Assembly: GCA_000961575.1 (NCBI GenBank)
Contig: LADP01000006.1
Span: 23,863 to 87,862, forward strand
DNA length: 64,000 nt
Source: Peptococcaceae bacterium BRH_c8a
GTDB taxonomy: Bacteria > Bacillota > Desulfotomaculia > Desulfotomaculales > Desulfallaceae
Direction of reading: 5' to 3'
A program made the position numbers and the translations under genes. Below are positions 18,004 to 27,097 of this stretch, one piece after another (the stretch's first letter is position 1; every line of letters starts with the position of its first letter). The notes under the pieces were generated by a model, which was not told the DNA's origin, did not search any database, and saw nothing but the letters and a program-made list of their open reading frames with translations.

Positions 18004-19313
18004 ATATGCTGACCAAACTCTGGCTGGTACGCCGGCTTAATAAACAATTTTACGGGTGGGATAAAGACACTCTCCAAAAGCACCAGGAGCAAAGGGTCAG
18101 CTGGATACTAAAACATGCCGCCGAACAATCACCGTACTATAACCGCCTGTTGGCCGGGCCGCAACAGTTCTCGCTGACAGCTGTCCCATTGATGGATAAA
18201 GCAACCATGATGGAGCATTTTAATCAGCTAAATACGGCCGGCTTAAGCAAAGATGAGCTTATGGAGTTCTTAAACAATCAGGATCCTAGAGGTACCCCGG
18301 GTTTGTATGGCGGGCAGTTCTCAGTCGGACTGTCCTCCGGTACCTCGGGCAATAAAGGTTTGACGCTCCTTGCGCAGGACGAAAGGCAGTTGTACGGCTG
18401 CTTGCTATGGGCCCGTAACGGGATTCCCCGACAGGTGAAAAAACCGTACCGGGTTCTGTTTGCCATTCGCACCAATAACCCGGCCTATATGGAAGTTGGG
18501 TCGTTCGGGGTCAAACTGGTCTATGTGGACTATACCCGTTCGCCGGAAGCACTAGTCGAGCTGATTAACGAAAAGAAGCTGAATATCCTGGCCGGCCCCC
18601 CTTCGCTTCTGGCCATGCTGGCGGCACGCCGGGATTTGATCCGGCCCCCCATAGAGACAATAATTGCTTACGCGGAAGTGTTGGAAAGTAAAACCAAAAC
18701 CAGCCTGGAGGAGACCTTCGGGGCTCCGGTGGTTCAGATTTACCAGGGGGCCGAGGGGTTCATCGGCTCCACCTGTCGGGCCGGAAACATGCATATTAAT
18801 GAGGACATCGTGCTGGTGGAGGAGCAGGAAGCGGGAGACAGTCTGGGCCACGCTAAAAAAGTTGTGCTAACCGACCTATATAGGACAACTCAGCCAATTA
18901 TTCGTTATGCCCTTAATGATTTATTGGAGATTGACCATCGGGGGTGTACCTGCGGGTCATGTTTTAGGGTGATTAAAAAAATACATGGCCGGGCCGATGA
19001 TATATTCCACCTGGCCGGGCCGGATGGTAAAGTCCGTTTCCTGTTCCCGGACTATGTACAGCGCTCGATTATCCGAGCCTCGGATGATATCCTGGAATAC
19101 CAGGCCATCCAACATGCCCTTGGGTCAATTGAAATAAGACTGGTGGTTAAAGAAGGAGCCGGCCTGGCTGATATTCAAAATGCTGTTTGCGATAACCTGC
19201 AGCAATGGGCCCAAAAAATAGGGGGCCAGCTTGGCCGGGTTAGTTTTAATACTAAATTACCGGAACGGAATCCACAATCAAACAAGCTGATTCGCGTCGT
19301 CAGGAGATTTTAA
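18000..19313 (+). CDS. PaaK-like adenylate-forming ligase
   Basis: A 437-residue member of the phenylacetate-CoA ligase superfamily. It has the P-loop-like SSGTSGNKGLTLL (about residues 112-124), the GAEGFIGSTC segment and a Cys-rich patch GCTCGSCFRVIKKIHGRADD with the hinge Arg/Asp characteristic of the family. These enzymes activate a carboxylic acid to an acyl-AMP, often then to CoA. ATG at 18000 overlaps the MFS stop. The product then probably meets the GNAT enzyme. The acid is unknown; the gene is shorter in its C-terminal domain than full CoA ligases are. Confidence 0.75.
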   Translation: MNMLTKLWLVRRLNKQFYGWDKDTLQKHQEQRVSWILKHAAEQSPYYNRLLAGPQQFSLTAVPLMDKATMMEHFNQLNTAGLSKDELMEFLNNQDPRGTPGLYGGQFSVGLSSGTSGNKGLTLLAQDERQLYGCLLWARNGIPRQVKKPYRVLFAIRTNNPAYMEVGSFGVKLVYVDYTRSPEALVELINEKKLNILAGPPSLLAMLAARRDLIRPPIETIIAYAEVLESKTKTSLEETFGAPVVQIYQGAEGFIGSTCRAGNMHINEDIVLVEEQEAGDSLGHAKKVVLTDLYRTTQPIIRYALNDLLEIDHRGCTCGSCFRVIKKIHGRADDIFHLAGPDGKVRFLFPDYVQRSIIRASDDILEYQAIQHALGSIEIRLVVKEGAGLADIQNAVCDNLQQWAQKIGGQLGRVSFNTKLPERNPQSNKLIRVVRRF

Positions 19314-19315
19314 AG

Positions 19316-20353
19316 ATGACCATTATTGATATCCAGGGCCCCGATGACCGGTGTAACCTGGACAAGTTCTTTGCGGTTGCCGCCGAGGTTTATAAAAATG
19401 ATCCGGTGTGGGTGCCTGAGTCAAAAGCAGCTTTCCAACAAAGGTATGCAATGTCAAAGCTTAAGGGGAATATCAGCATCTATCCCGTTATAGCTATGGA
19501 AGACCAACTTCCCGCAGCCCGGGCAGTTGCTATCTTGCCAAACGGGACGGTAGATAAATTAGGGCGTCCCCAGGGGTGGATCGGTTTTTTTGAGGCCTTG
19601 CCGAACAACCCCCATGCGGCCCTGGGTGTAATTAAAAGATGCGAAGAAATACTTGCCGGGGCCGGCGCCAGGTCAGTTCTGGCACCCAAGGTGGATAACC
19701 AGCTGGCCGGGCTGTTGGTGAGTGGTTTCCATCTGCCGCAAACTGTTTTAACCAACCACAATCCCCCCTACTACCTGGGGTTATTGGAAAGCCAGGGCTA
19801 CCGGAAGCAATATAAAACATGCACCTTTTATTTTACGCGTGACACGGTAGTCCAACGGCAGGTTAAACCTGACGGTTTCAGCACCAGGGAGTTTAACCGT
19901 AACAATTGGCCGGGGGAATTACTAATCTTTAATCAAATGCAAAATATGATTTTTGCCGGCCAGAACGGCTATATTCCCCGGACCCTGGCAGATGATCATG
20001 AAATGCTCCGTGATTATCTCCCCTACCTTGATCACGAGCTAATCATTATCGCCCAAACCCCTGCCGGGGATCCGGTGGGACTGCTGATATGTCTGCCCGA
20101 CCTGAACCAGGCACTTAAAGGGCGGGAAATAAACCGGGCCCGGATAATCTCCATTGGCGTCATCCCCGGTCTGCAGGGCCAGGGCATCGGGGCGGCGATG
20201 GGGGCTCATCTGGCCGATAATCTGCTCAGGAAGGGATATCAAACTGCTGAAGCTGCTTGGATTATGGAACATAACATGCCGCCGCAGAAATTGGCCGGGT
20301 GGTTTAACGCCCAACCGGGCCGGGAATTTGTCTTGCTGGATAAAAATTTGTAA
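19316..20353 (+). CDS. GNAT-like acyltransferase
   Basis: A 345-residue protein starting two bases after the ligase stop. The C-terminal part has the GNAT acyl-CoA-binding pattern: IISIGVIPGLQGQGIGAAMG (about residues 277-296) and EAAWIMEHNMPPQKLAGWF. The N-terminal 150 residues, with NDPVWVPESKAAFQQRY, are of the type seen in long GNAT-like proteins. Together with the ligase it suggests activation and transfer of an acyl group; the acceptor is not known. Confidence 0.7.
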   Translation: MTIIDIQGPDDRCNLDKFFAVAAEVYKNDPVWVPESKAAFQQRYAMSKLKGNISIYPVIAMEDQLPAARAVAILPNGTVDKLGRPQGWIGFFEALPNNPHAALGVIKRCEEILAGAGARSVLAPKVDNQLAGLLVSGFHLPQTVLTNHNPPYYLGLLESQGYRKQYKTCTFYFTRDTVVQRQVKPDGFSTREFNRNNWPGELLIFNQMQNMIFAGQNGYIPRTLADDHEMLRDYLPYLDHELIIIAQTPAGDPVGLLICLPDLNQALKGREINRARIISIGVIPGLQGQGIGAAMGAHLADNLLRKGYQTAEAAWIMEHNMPPQKLAGWFNAQPGREFVLLDKNL

Positions 20354-20489
20354 TCAAAAAATGGTTTGTGAAAAGTTCGACTACGATAATTAGCATTTCG
20401 GAGCAAAAAGCTTTCTAACAGCAACTAAGGGAGATAATATATGACTAAGGAATCACTTTTAGACAGAATTAAATGAAAGGGTGTTAAAA

Positions 20490-20660
20490 ATGAAAGCTCT
20501 GCAAAATTTTACCCGGTGGATGGAAAAAAACTTGGAACAGCCTTTTTACCAGGCCGAGGTTGTCCGCGCCGAATTATCGCGTGGTGATATAAACCGACGC
20601 AATAATGAAAGCAACAAGCAAATGAGACATAATAAGCTAGCCCTGCATGTTACAAAGTAG
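20490..20660 (+). CDS. Possible small protein, 56 aa
   Basis: ATG at 20490 with AAAGGGTG upstream, stop TAG at 20658. Product MKALQNFTRWMEKNLEQPFY... is helical and basic. It lies between two tiny open frames that also have good ribosome binding sites: MTKESLLDRIK (20441-20476) and MHLPTAVKT (20681-20710). No family recognised. Confidence 0.4.
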   Translation: MKALQNFTRWMEKNLEQPFYQAEVVRAELSRGDINRRNNESNKQMRHNKLALHVTK

Positions 20661-20709
20661 AGTTTGGGTAAGGAGGAAAAAATGCATTTACCTACAGCTG
20701 TAAAAACTT

Positions 20710-20750
20710 AAGCCCCTGCCGTTCCTTAAAGAAACGGCGGGGGCTTATTT
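20710..20750 (+). terminator. Rho-independent terminator
   Basis: AGCCCC-T-GCCGTT / AACGGC-G-GGGGCT stem followed by TTATTTTAATTTT; ends the MFS/PaaK/GNAT transcript and the mini frames. Confidence 0.8.
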
Positions 20751-20817
20751 TAATTTTATCGGGCAGAAATGATAATTTCGCTTTGAATTGGTATCCTAAA
20801 GCTAGGAGGGGATTTTC

Positions 20818-21099
20818 ATGAACAAACATGGGTCACAAAAACCTCATATCCGCTTTCGGACGCCAGACCAACTGCAAGGCTATCTGGAAAGAGCAGGCAG
20901 CGCAGAGTTTAATTTTCGTGCCTATCCCATTTCCGGATCTCCGGAAACATTTCATTACAGCGGTGGGGAGAAGGTTGTTACCCGGGAAACTGACCAGGGC
21001 TCCTTTGAAAGCTTGGGAGATTTTACATGCTACGCCTTTCAATGTGACCCTGAGGGTTATAGCCACACGGAGTATGTTGATTTTGAAGTGTTAAACTAA
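20818..21099 (+). CDS. Hypothetical protein, 93 aa
   Basis: ATG at 20818 with AGGAGGGG upstream. Soluble, beta-rich; TPDQLQGYLERAGSAEFNFRA and FTCYAFQCDPEGYSHTEYVDF are the most distinctive parts. I do not recognise a family. A strong hairpin shared with the CNNM gene follows. Confidence 0.55.
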   Translation: MNKHGSQKPHIRFRTPDQLQGYLERAGSAEFNFRAYPISGSPETFHYSGGEKVVTRETDQGSFESLGDFTCYAFQCDPEGYSHTEYVDFEVLN

Positions 21100-21229
21100 C
21101 CACTTTCTTTAGGTGCAGTTAGTAAATACCCGGCTAATTATTCCGGAACACAAAGTACATCAAAAGGAAAAATGAAATTTGGATTGGAATATGCTGGTTT
21201 GCGGTGATAAGCTGGGGTAAATACCCATT

Positions 21230-21263
21230 AAGCTATTAACCGCCTAAAGGCGGTTAATAGCTT
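21230..21263. terminator. Bidirectional terminator, perfect 15-bp stem
   Basis: AAGCTATTAACCGCC / GGCGGTTAATAGCTT with a TAAA loop between two convergent genes. Confidence 0.8.
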
Positions 21264-21282
21264 ATAAGGTTCCCATACCGTC

Positions 21283-22623
21283 TTATACCGCTTCGTTAAT
21301 TACTTCCGTATCGTCCAGCAACACTCGCAACCTGATGCGACGAATGCTTAGGCGTTTCATTTCCGCTACTTCGAGTTTAAAACTACCCAATTCCACTGTG
21401 TCACCAACTCGAGGCTTCTTACCTAGGCGGCCAAACATGTACCCGGCAAGGGTATCATATTCTTCCTCATCCCCTACCGGCAGGTTAAATGTTTGTGCGG
21501 CCTCATCCAATAGTAGCCGGCCGTCTACCAGGTAGGTTTTTTCGTCCTCAACAAGAATTTGCGGCTGTTCATGGTCAAATTCGTCCTGGATCTCCCCCAC
21601 CAGTTCCTCCAGTATGTTTTCCATAGTTATGATACCGGCAGTACCTCCATATTCGTCTACGACCAGAGCCATGTGTTGATGCTGCTGCTGGAAGTTATGC
21701 AGCAGTTGGTCAAGCGGCATACCTTCAGGCACCAGCATAATATTGCGGCGCACGTCATTTAACCCAACATCTGCTTCTAAACTAAACAGGTCTTTAATAT
21801 GAATTAACCCTAACACGTTATCTCGGTCGCCTTCGCAGAGGGGAAAACGGGTATGGCCGGATTTCTTGGCAATATCAATATTTTCCTCCAGGGCCTTGGT
21901 CAAATTAAGAAACACTACCTCCGGCCTGGGCACCATTACATCCCGAACCACTTTATCTTCAAAATCAAATACATTTTGTAGTAGGCGCCACTCCTCTTTA
22001 TCCATGTGCCCACCCTGATAGCTTTCCTGAACCAGCATTTGCAGTTCTTCCTCACTATGACTTTCTTCATGATCGCTGGCGGGCTCTACGCCAAAAAGTT
22101 TTAGAATACGGTTGGCGGTGCCGTTGAATATTATAACCCCCGGGTAAAAAATAAAATAAAAAAAACGCATCGGCTTCGCCAACCATAGGATGACTGTTTC
22201 AGACCGCTGTATGGCCAGGGATTTAGGCACGAGTTCGCCAAAAACCACATGCATAAAAGTTACCAGGGAGAAGGCGATAACAAAAGAAATGGAATGAATG
22301 GCCGCTGGAGAGGTAATACCCAATAAAAACATCAGCGGCTCAAGCAGCTTGGCAACCACCGGTTCACCCAGCCAGCCCAGACCAAGGCTGGAAACGGTAA
22401 TGCCAAGCTGGCACACCGATAGGTAGGCGTCGATGTCTTTAACACAGCACTGGGCGGTTTTGGCCATTTTGTTGCCTTCATCCACCAGTTGGGCCAGACG
22501 CGTGGGCCTGACCTTAACAAAAGAAAACTCAGCTGCTACAAACATGCCGTTTAAAAACACCAGAAATAGAGCCAACACAATCTGAAACGCAGTTAACATA
22601 CTGAATGACAAGCCGTCATCCAT
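21283..22623 (-). CDS. CNNM/CorC-family protein (hemolysin-like)
   Basis: A 446-residue membrane protein: N-terminal CNNM (DUF21) domain with four hydrophobic segments (GMFVAAEFSFVKVRPTRL is its signature), a CBS pair (about 210-330: VMVPRPEVVFLN, HIKDLFSLE, ALVVDEYGGTAGIITMENI) and a C-terminal CorC/HlyC transporter-associated domain ending near MKRLSIRRIRLRV. Members are linked to Mg or other divalent cation efflux. The window has no mgt partner. ATG at 22623. Confidence 0.9.
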   Translation of the reverse strand: MDDGLSFSMLTAFQIVLALFLVFLNGMFVAAEFSFVKVRPTRLAQLVDEGNKMAKTAQCCVKDIDAYLSVCQLGITVSSLGLGWLGEPVVAKLLEPLMFLLGITSPAAIHSISFVIAFSLVTFMHVVFGELVPKSLAIQRSETVILWLAKPMRFFYFIFYPGVIIFNGTANRILKLFGVEPASDHEESHSEEELQMLVQESYQGGHMDKEEWRLLQNVFDFEDKVVRDVMVPRPEVVFLNLTKALEENIDIAKKSGHTRFPLCEGDRDNVLGLIHIKDLFSLEADVGLNDVRRNIMLVPEGMPLDQLLHNFQQQHQHMALVVDEYGGTAGIITMENILEELVGEIQDEFDHEQPQILVEDEKTYLVDGRLLLDEAAQTFNLPVGDEEEYDTLAGYMFGRLGKKPRVGDTVELGSFKLEVAEMKRLSIRRIRLRVLLDDTEVINEAV

Positions 22624-22732
22624 AGTAACTTATCCAATCCCCCTTTATAAAAAAACAGCTTACCTGCATGCAATATAATCTATCTATTATATTAACAGGT
22701 TAATAGGAGTAAATAAAACGTCTATCCAGTTA

Positions 22733-23968
22733 TTACTGAGATTTGACAGACCACATGGTTCCTTTACAGCAGTCAGGCCCTTGTTTTGTTTTATTATCTC
22801 GCCCGCACTCACCGGGACGCGTCCTATCCATTAAACTCAAATAACAGTAAACCATACGCAAAGCACAATTATAAGACGATATTAATTCGGCGCTCTCTTT
22901 TGCATTTGCACCCATTTTATGGCGCAATGTATAATTGTCAATTAAGTCCATAATTCTATTAGCAAAGCATTGTGGGGTTAAATCAGTTAAAAAGCCATCA
23001 TGACCGTTTTCAATCATTTCTGAAGCTCCGTTTTTATTAATAGCTACTACAGGTAATCCGGCCGCTTTAGCTTCGCTTATTACTAAACCTTGGGTTTCAG
23101 TTACTGATGCAAATACAAAAATATCTGCTCCGTAATAACAGCTAATAATTTCATGTTTTGAGAGATTACCAGTAAATATAACTTTGTGAGCAATATTAAG
23201 TTGTTCGGCAACCCTTTTTAGAGCGCTTTCTTCCGGTCCGCCACCAGCAACAACTAAGGTAGCATCAGTTTTTTTAACTATATATTTGTTAAAAACGTCA
23301 AGAATAAAACCCACATTCTTTTCCTTTCCCAATCTTCCAACAAACAGGAGTATTATACTCTCCTGAGAAATATTATATTTTTTACGCAGCCATAATTGGT
23401 CATTTTGCTCAAAATTTTCAACAGGGATACCTGTAGGTATAACCTTAATGGGAACTCTAACACCAATTCCCTGCAGATATTTTTGAGCCGCTATAGAGGG
23501 TGCTATAACAGTGTTACAGTTATTACCAAATTCAGAACAAAACTTTTTTACAATGTTTCTGGTCATTTTTTCACCAAAGGGTACATAATGCACATATTGT
23601 TCATAAAAAGTGTGAAATGTAAACACTAGTGGTATATTATGCATTTTTGCGTAGTAGGCCCCCAAACGGCCAAGTAAAAAAGGTGAATGAACGTGTATAA
23701 TATCTAGTTGTAGTTTTTTTATAGTATCATTTATAGTTAATGAATATGGTATGGCTAAGCTAAATTCAGGATTGGTGGGTGCGGGTATCGATATAAATCT
23801 AAAAACACCGGATTCTTCTTTTTGGCTATTGCCATAATAACAGGGGGCGAAAATATAAACTTCATGGCCCATTTTTGTTAGCTCTTGCTTTAAAGTATCA
23901 ACCGAACGAACAACTCCGCTGGTATATGGTTTGTAACTATCTGTAAACACGCCAACCTTAAGGCCCAT
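22733..23968 (-). CDS. Glycosyltransferase family 4, membrane glycolipid-type
   Basis: A 411-residue GT-B fold enzyme. The start KVGVFTDSYKPYTSGVVRSVDTL is typical of the GT4 group that makes diacylglycerol glucosides or phosphoinositol mannoside-like lipids. The donor half holds ILLFVGRLGKEKNVGF and the EX7E motif in VTETQGLVISEAKAAGLP. No transmembrane segment. It could glucosylate a membrane lipid, judged only by resemblance. The last 30 residues (RPGECGRDNKTKQGPDCCKG) are low-complexity and look added. Confidence 0.85.
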   Translation of the reverse strand: MGLKVGVFTDSYKPYTSGVVRSVDTLKQELTKMGHEVYIFAPCYYGNSQKEESGVFRFISIPAPTNPEFSLAIPYSLTINDTIKKLQLDIIHVHSPFLLGRLGAYYAKMHNIPLVFTFHTFYEQYVHYVPFGEKMTRNIVKKFCSEFGNNCNTVIAPSIAAQKYLQGIGVRVPIKVIPTGIPVENFEQNDQLWLRKKYNISQESIILLFVGRLGKEKNVGFILDVFNKYIVKKTDATLVVAGGGPEESALKRVAEQLNIAHKVIFTGNLSKHEIISCYYGADIFVFASVTETQGLVISEAKAAGLPVVAINKNGASEMIENGHDGFLTDLTPQCFANRIMDLIDNYTLRHKMGANAKESAELISSYNCALRMVYCYLSLMDRTRPGECGRDNKTKQGPDCCKGTMWSVKSQ

Positions 23969-24080
23969 TTATATTTCACTCTCCCGAGTAATGTAGTTCT
24001 ATTAAACAAAAGTTTTTTGATTATAAGCATTTATGGCAAACCAAATCAGTATAACGTACAACTGTACAGTTATAATATCA

Positions 24081-24320
24081 TTAGTTGGAGAGTGTTGCCA
24101 GTGAGTAATTGAGGTACTTGGTGCATTTATTTTTCATGAAGGTACAGTTCTTACCGCGTTACAGGCAGCCGGCGCAGTACGTCTTTCTAAATCCCTGCTT
24201 ATTCAAGTCGTTTTTCATCGCCAACTAGCTGACGCATACTCCACAGTTCATCCCACATGGGGCAACGATTTTTTTTCCGGAAGCTTTTAACTCCCGGGCT
24301 ACATTTTTATTTCTATATTT
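24081..24320 (-). pseudogene. Broken DUF3795 gene
   Basis: On the minus strand this interval reads KKIVAPCGMNCGVCVS, a TAG stop (24225-24227), LAMKNDLNKQGFRKTYCAG, then a TAA (24159-24161) and RGKNCTFMKNKCTKYLN. The Cys spacing and MNCGVC motif match my memory of DUF3795 zinc/iron-binding proteins. Two in-frame stops of different kind and no clear start make this a decayed gene. The rest of the 466-base gap from 23969 to 24434 shows no other gene. Confidence 0.65.
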
Positions 24321-24434
24321 ACTACCTTCATTATTACAACTGTAACATTTTAGTTATGGGTTTGGGATTATTGTCAGTAACACTTTCCACCTGTCAACAT
24401 AAAATATCAAAAAATAGTAAGGGAGGTAATACCT

Positions 24435-24686
24435 ATTTCTGAAACTCAATATATTCCCGATACAGTATGCGGCATTTTAAAGAAATTAGAGGGCGAAAGA
24501 GTCATTATAATACTTAAATCAGGAGACAAAGAGCCGGTGAAAATCGTGGCTGTTCATGGCAATATTCTAGTAACTACGACAGATAGGAAATTTGTTTTCG
24601 TCGATTGTGACTGTATATGTGCTGTCGTTGCCGATTGTTTGGATGTCATATCTGACAAATTTAGATTGCAATATGATAATAGCTAA
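24435..24686 (+). CDS. Small Cys-rich protein, apparent ATT start
   Basis: An 83-codon frame ending at TAA (24684). There is no ATG, GTG or TTG at the front: GGGAGGT at 24421-24427 is followed seven bases later by ATT (24435), then TCTGAAACT. The product (ISETQYIPDTVCGILKKLE...) is a predicted small beta barrel with VFVDCDCICAVVADC. Its strand pattern (VIIILKSGDKEPVKIVAV, ILVTTTDRKFVFV) is reminiscent of the Sm-like triplet at 13.9-14.6 kb. Function unknown. Confidence 0.5.
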   Translation: MSETQYIPDTVCGILKKLEGERVIIILKSGDKEPVKIVAVHGNILVTTTDRKFVFVDCDCICAVVADCLDVISDKFRLQYDNS

Positions 24687-24803
24687 TTAGAAATTCGCTC
24701 ACAAGCAAAAACTATAGTATACACTTGTACCCTTATTATTTACAATGACTGAAATATGATTGAAATATGATTGAAATTCCAACATTTAATGAAAATGAAT
24801 TAA

Positions 24804-24830
24804 CCCGGGAATGCCGGGCTTTTCTTTTTT
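24804..24830 (+). terminator. Rho-independent terminator
   Basis: CCCGG GAATG CCGGG followed by TTTTCTTTTTT. Confidence 0.75.
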
Positions 24831-24949
24831 TATGAGGGCCTTTAGTCGTCATATGGCTTCCCCAGCTAGTGTACATGAAGGAAATAGTGACCCCAATCCT
24901 TAAATATTATAACATTGGAATAGGTTTGGCTTTTGGGGGATGAATATTA

Positions 24950-25891
24950 ATGAGCAAAGAAATTCATGTTGTTACGGGAGCCTTCGGCTATTCTGGTAAG
25001 TATATAGCCAAGCGGCTGATTGATTCCGGCTATAGTGTTAGAACCCTGACCAATTCAGTTAATAGATTTAATCCATTCGGTAACAAAGTGGAAGTATACC
25101 CATTTAACTTTGATAGTCACGAGAAACTTACAGAATCACTTAAGGGTGCAGATGTGTTATACAATACTTACTGGGTAAGATTCAATCATAGCAACTTCAA
25201 GCATGCAAGTGCCGTCGAAAATACGCTAAGACTTTTCGATGCGGCTAAAAACGCTGGTATTAGGCGAATTGTGCATATAAGTATTACAAACCCATCTGAA
25301 TCATCAAATTTAGAGTACTTTAAGGGTAAGGCTAGATTAGAAAAAGCTCTTATTGAATCCGGAATTTCAAATGCCATATTGCGCCCAACAGTGCTTTTTG
25401 GGAAAGAGGATATTTTAATCAACAACATCGCTTGGATTATTAGAAATTTCCCGTCGGTTGCAATATTTGGTAAGGGTGATTATCGTTTACAGCCAATTTA
25501 TGTTGATGATTTAGCAGCATTAGCAGTTGAACAGGGGATGAAAAACGAGAATATCATCATCGATGCAATTGGACCGGAGACTTTTACTTACAGGGCGTTG
25601 ATTGAAGAAATCGGTGAAATCATCGGGGTTCAAAGGCCAATTATTTCAGTGCCCGATAGCATTGGCTATATTGCCGGATGGATAATCGGTAAGTTTATGG
25701 GGGATGTATTGATTACCTGGGAAGAAATTAAAGGGCTTAAAGCAGATTTACTTTATTCCAACGCTCCCCCCGCAGGCAAAACTAAACTGACAGACTGGGC
25801 TAGGTCAAATGCATCTACGTTAGGATTAAAATATGCAAGCGAACTAGCAAGAAGAATGAATAGAGATTTGTCATACGAAGAACTAAAATAA
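24950..25891 (+). CDS. NAD(P)-binding epimerase/NmrA-like protein
   Basis: A 313-residue atypical short-chain dehydrogenase. The Rossmann loop reads VVTGAFGYSGKYIAKRL (about residues 7-23), then RRIVHISITNPSESSNLEYF with the active-site region, where Tyr-x-x-x-Lys is YFKGKA. Similar proteins include complex I NDUFA9-like and NmrA-like sugar-epimerase relatives. It ends 12 bases before the stop of selD on the other strand. Substrate unknown. Confidence 0.78.
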   Translation: MSKEIHVVTGAFGYSGKYIAKRLIDSGYSVRTLTNSVNRFNPFGNKVEVYPFNFDSHEKLTESLKGADVLYNTYWVRFNHSNFKHASAVENTLRLFDAAKNAGIRRIVHISITNPSESSNLEYFKGKARLEKALIESGISNAILRPTVLFGKEDILINNIAWIIRNFPSVAIFGKGDYRLQPIYVDDLAALAVEQGMKNENIIIDAIGPETFTYRALIEEIGEIIGVQRPIISVPDSIGYIAGWIIGKFMGDVLITWEEIKGLKADLLYSNAPPAGKTKLTDWARSNASTLGLKYASELARRMNRDLSYEELK

Positions 25892-25903
25892 ACCTCTGCC
25901 TTA

Positions 25904-26953
25904 TTAGGCGCTGACAATGATCAACCCGGGGTCGCTTACTATTTCACCTATTTCCTCCGCCAGCACTACATCTTGGTCTTTGCGTAAAGCGGCCAGCAGG
26001 CGGTCCACATTTTCCCGAGGCACGACCATCAATAACCCGCCGGAGGTTTGCGGGTCACACAGAATCAGCCTCATCTCACTTGACAGCGCTGGGTCCCACT
26101 GCACCGTGTCACGGAGATAGCGGTAGTTGTTGTGGGTGCCCCCGGGCACCGCGCCGGCCCGGACCAACTTTTCCGTTTCCGGAAGCACGGGCACTGCGGA
26201 TACATTTACCCGGGCCCCTACCCCGCTGGCAACGGCTATTTCTCGCAGGTGCCCCAGCAGCCCAAACCCTGTCACGTCGGTACAGGCGCTGACTCCAACC
26301 TCCAACATAATTTCTGAAGCCCGCCGGTTTAGTGTCAGCATGATATCAGTAACTCTTGCCACCTGGTCTTCATGCACCAGTTTATGGTCGATACCGGTGG
26401 TGATTACCCCAACACCTAGCGGTTTAGTGAGAATCAACCGGTCTCCCGGTTGGGCACCGTTTTTTCCCACCATCCGGCCCGGGTCTACAAAACCGGTAAC
26501 CGCCAGGCCGTATTTGGGCGCGCTGTCGGTAATGGAATGCCCGCCGACTATGGTAACACCGGCTTCGGCTGCTTTATCCGCGCCTCCCCTAATGATATCC
26601 TCCATGATGGATAAAGGTAGACTCTGGTTGGGAAACCCGATGATATTAAGGGCGGTTACCGGTCTGCCTCCCATAGCGTATATGTCGCTTAGCGCGTTGG
26701 CCGCGGCAATCATCCCGAACTGGTAGGGGTCGTCAACCACCGGGGTGATATAGTCAATAGTTTGGATCATGGCCAATTCATCATTAAGTTTGTAAACCGC
26801 AGCGTTATCATCCCGGCCGGCCAGGACGTTGGGGTCTCTCACCGGTGGCAGGCAGCGCAAAACTTGCGCCAGGTCCGCAGGACCTATCTTGCATGCTCAC
26901 CCCGAACCCGGAGAATAAGATGTAAGCTTCACGTTTAACGGTTGGTTCTTCAT
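25904..26953 (-). CDS. selD: Selenide, water dikinase, selenocysteine-containing (TGA read as Sec19)
   Basis: Makes selenophosphate from selenide and ATP, the selenium donor for Sec-tRNA and other selenium uses. The frame conventionally opens at a TTG near 26860, but upstream in the same frame reads ATG (26953) then LNVKLTSYSPGSG, TGA at 26899-26897, then ACKIGPADLAQVLRCLPPVR. This is the canonical SelD active site with Sec in place of Cys and the catalytic Lys three residues later. Full length is 349 residues, normal for the family. GGGGTG lies seven bases before the ATG. A bSECIS-like hairpin follows the TGA. The gene follows the second selenoprotein gene by 144 bases and may share a transcript. 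Confidence 0.93.
26871..26899 (-). promoter_or_regulatory. bSECIS-like hairpin of selD with its UGA
   Basis: TGA (26899-26897), 11-base spacer, then AGGTCC, loop TGC, GGACCT: a perfect 6-bp stem with G at loop position 2, 17 bases after the UGA. This fits the bacterial SECIS rules (short stem, G in the first loop positions, 16-37 bases from UGA) as I know them. Confidence 0.8.
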
Positions 26954-27097
26954 TATTCACACCCCATACCTTTAGAGCCTGTTTATAGATTGGCCAAATT
27001 AACCCTAATATAAATGTAACATAAAGATAAGTGATTAGCATTAAAAAGCCGCAGTAAAAAGTTTGTTTCCTCTCGTATTAGCGCATTGGGAAGTTAA

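Noticed and set aside
24225..24227. TAG as pyrrolysine codon
   Set aside because: A TAA follows in the same frame and no start is visible, so decay is simpler.
25904..26860. SelD starting at the internal TTG
   Set aside because: It removes the catalytic Sec/Lys loop that is clearly encoded upstream in the same frame.
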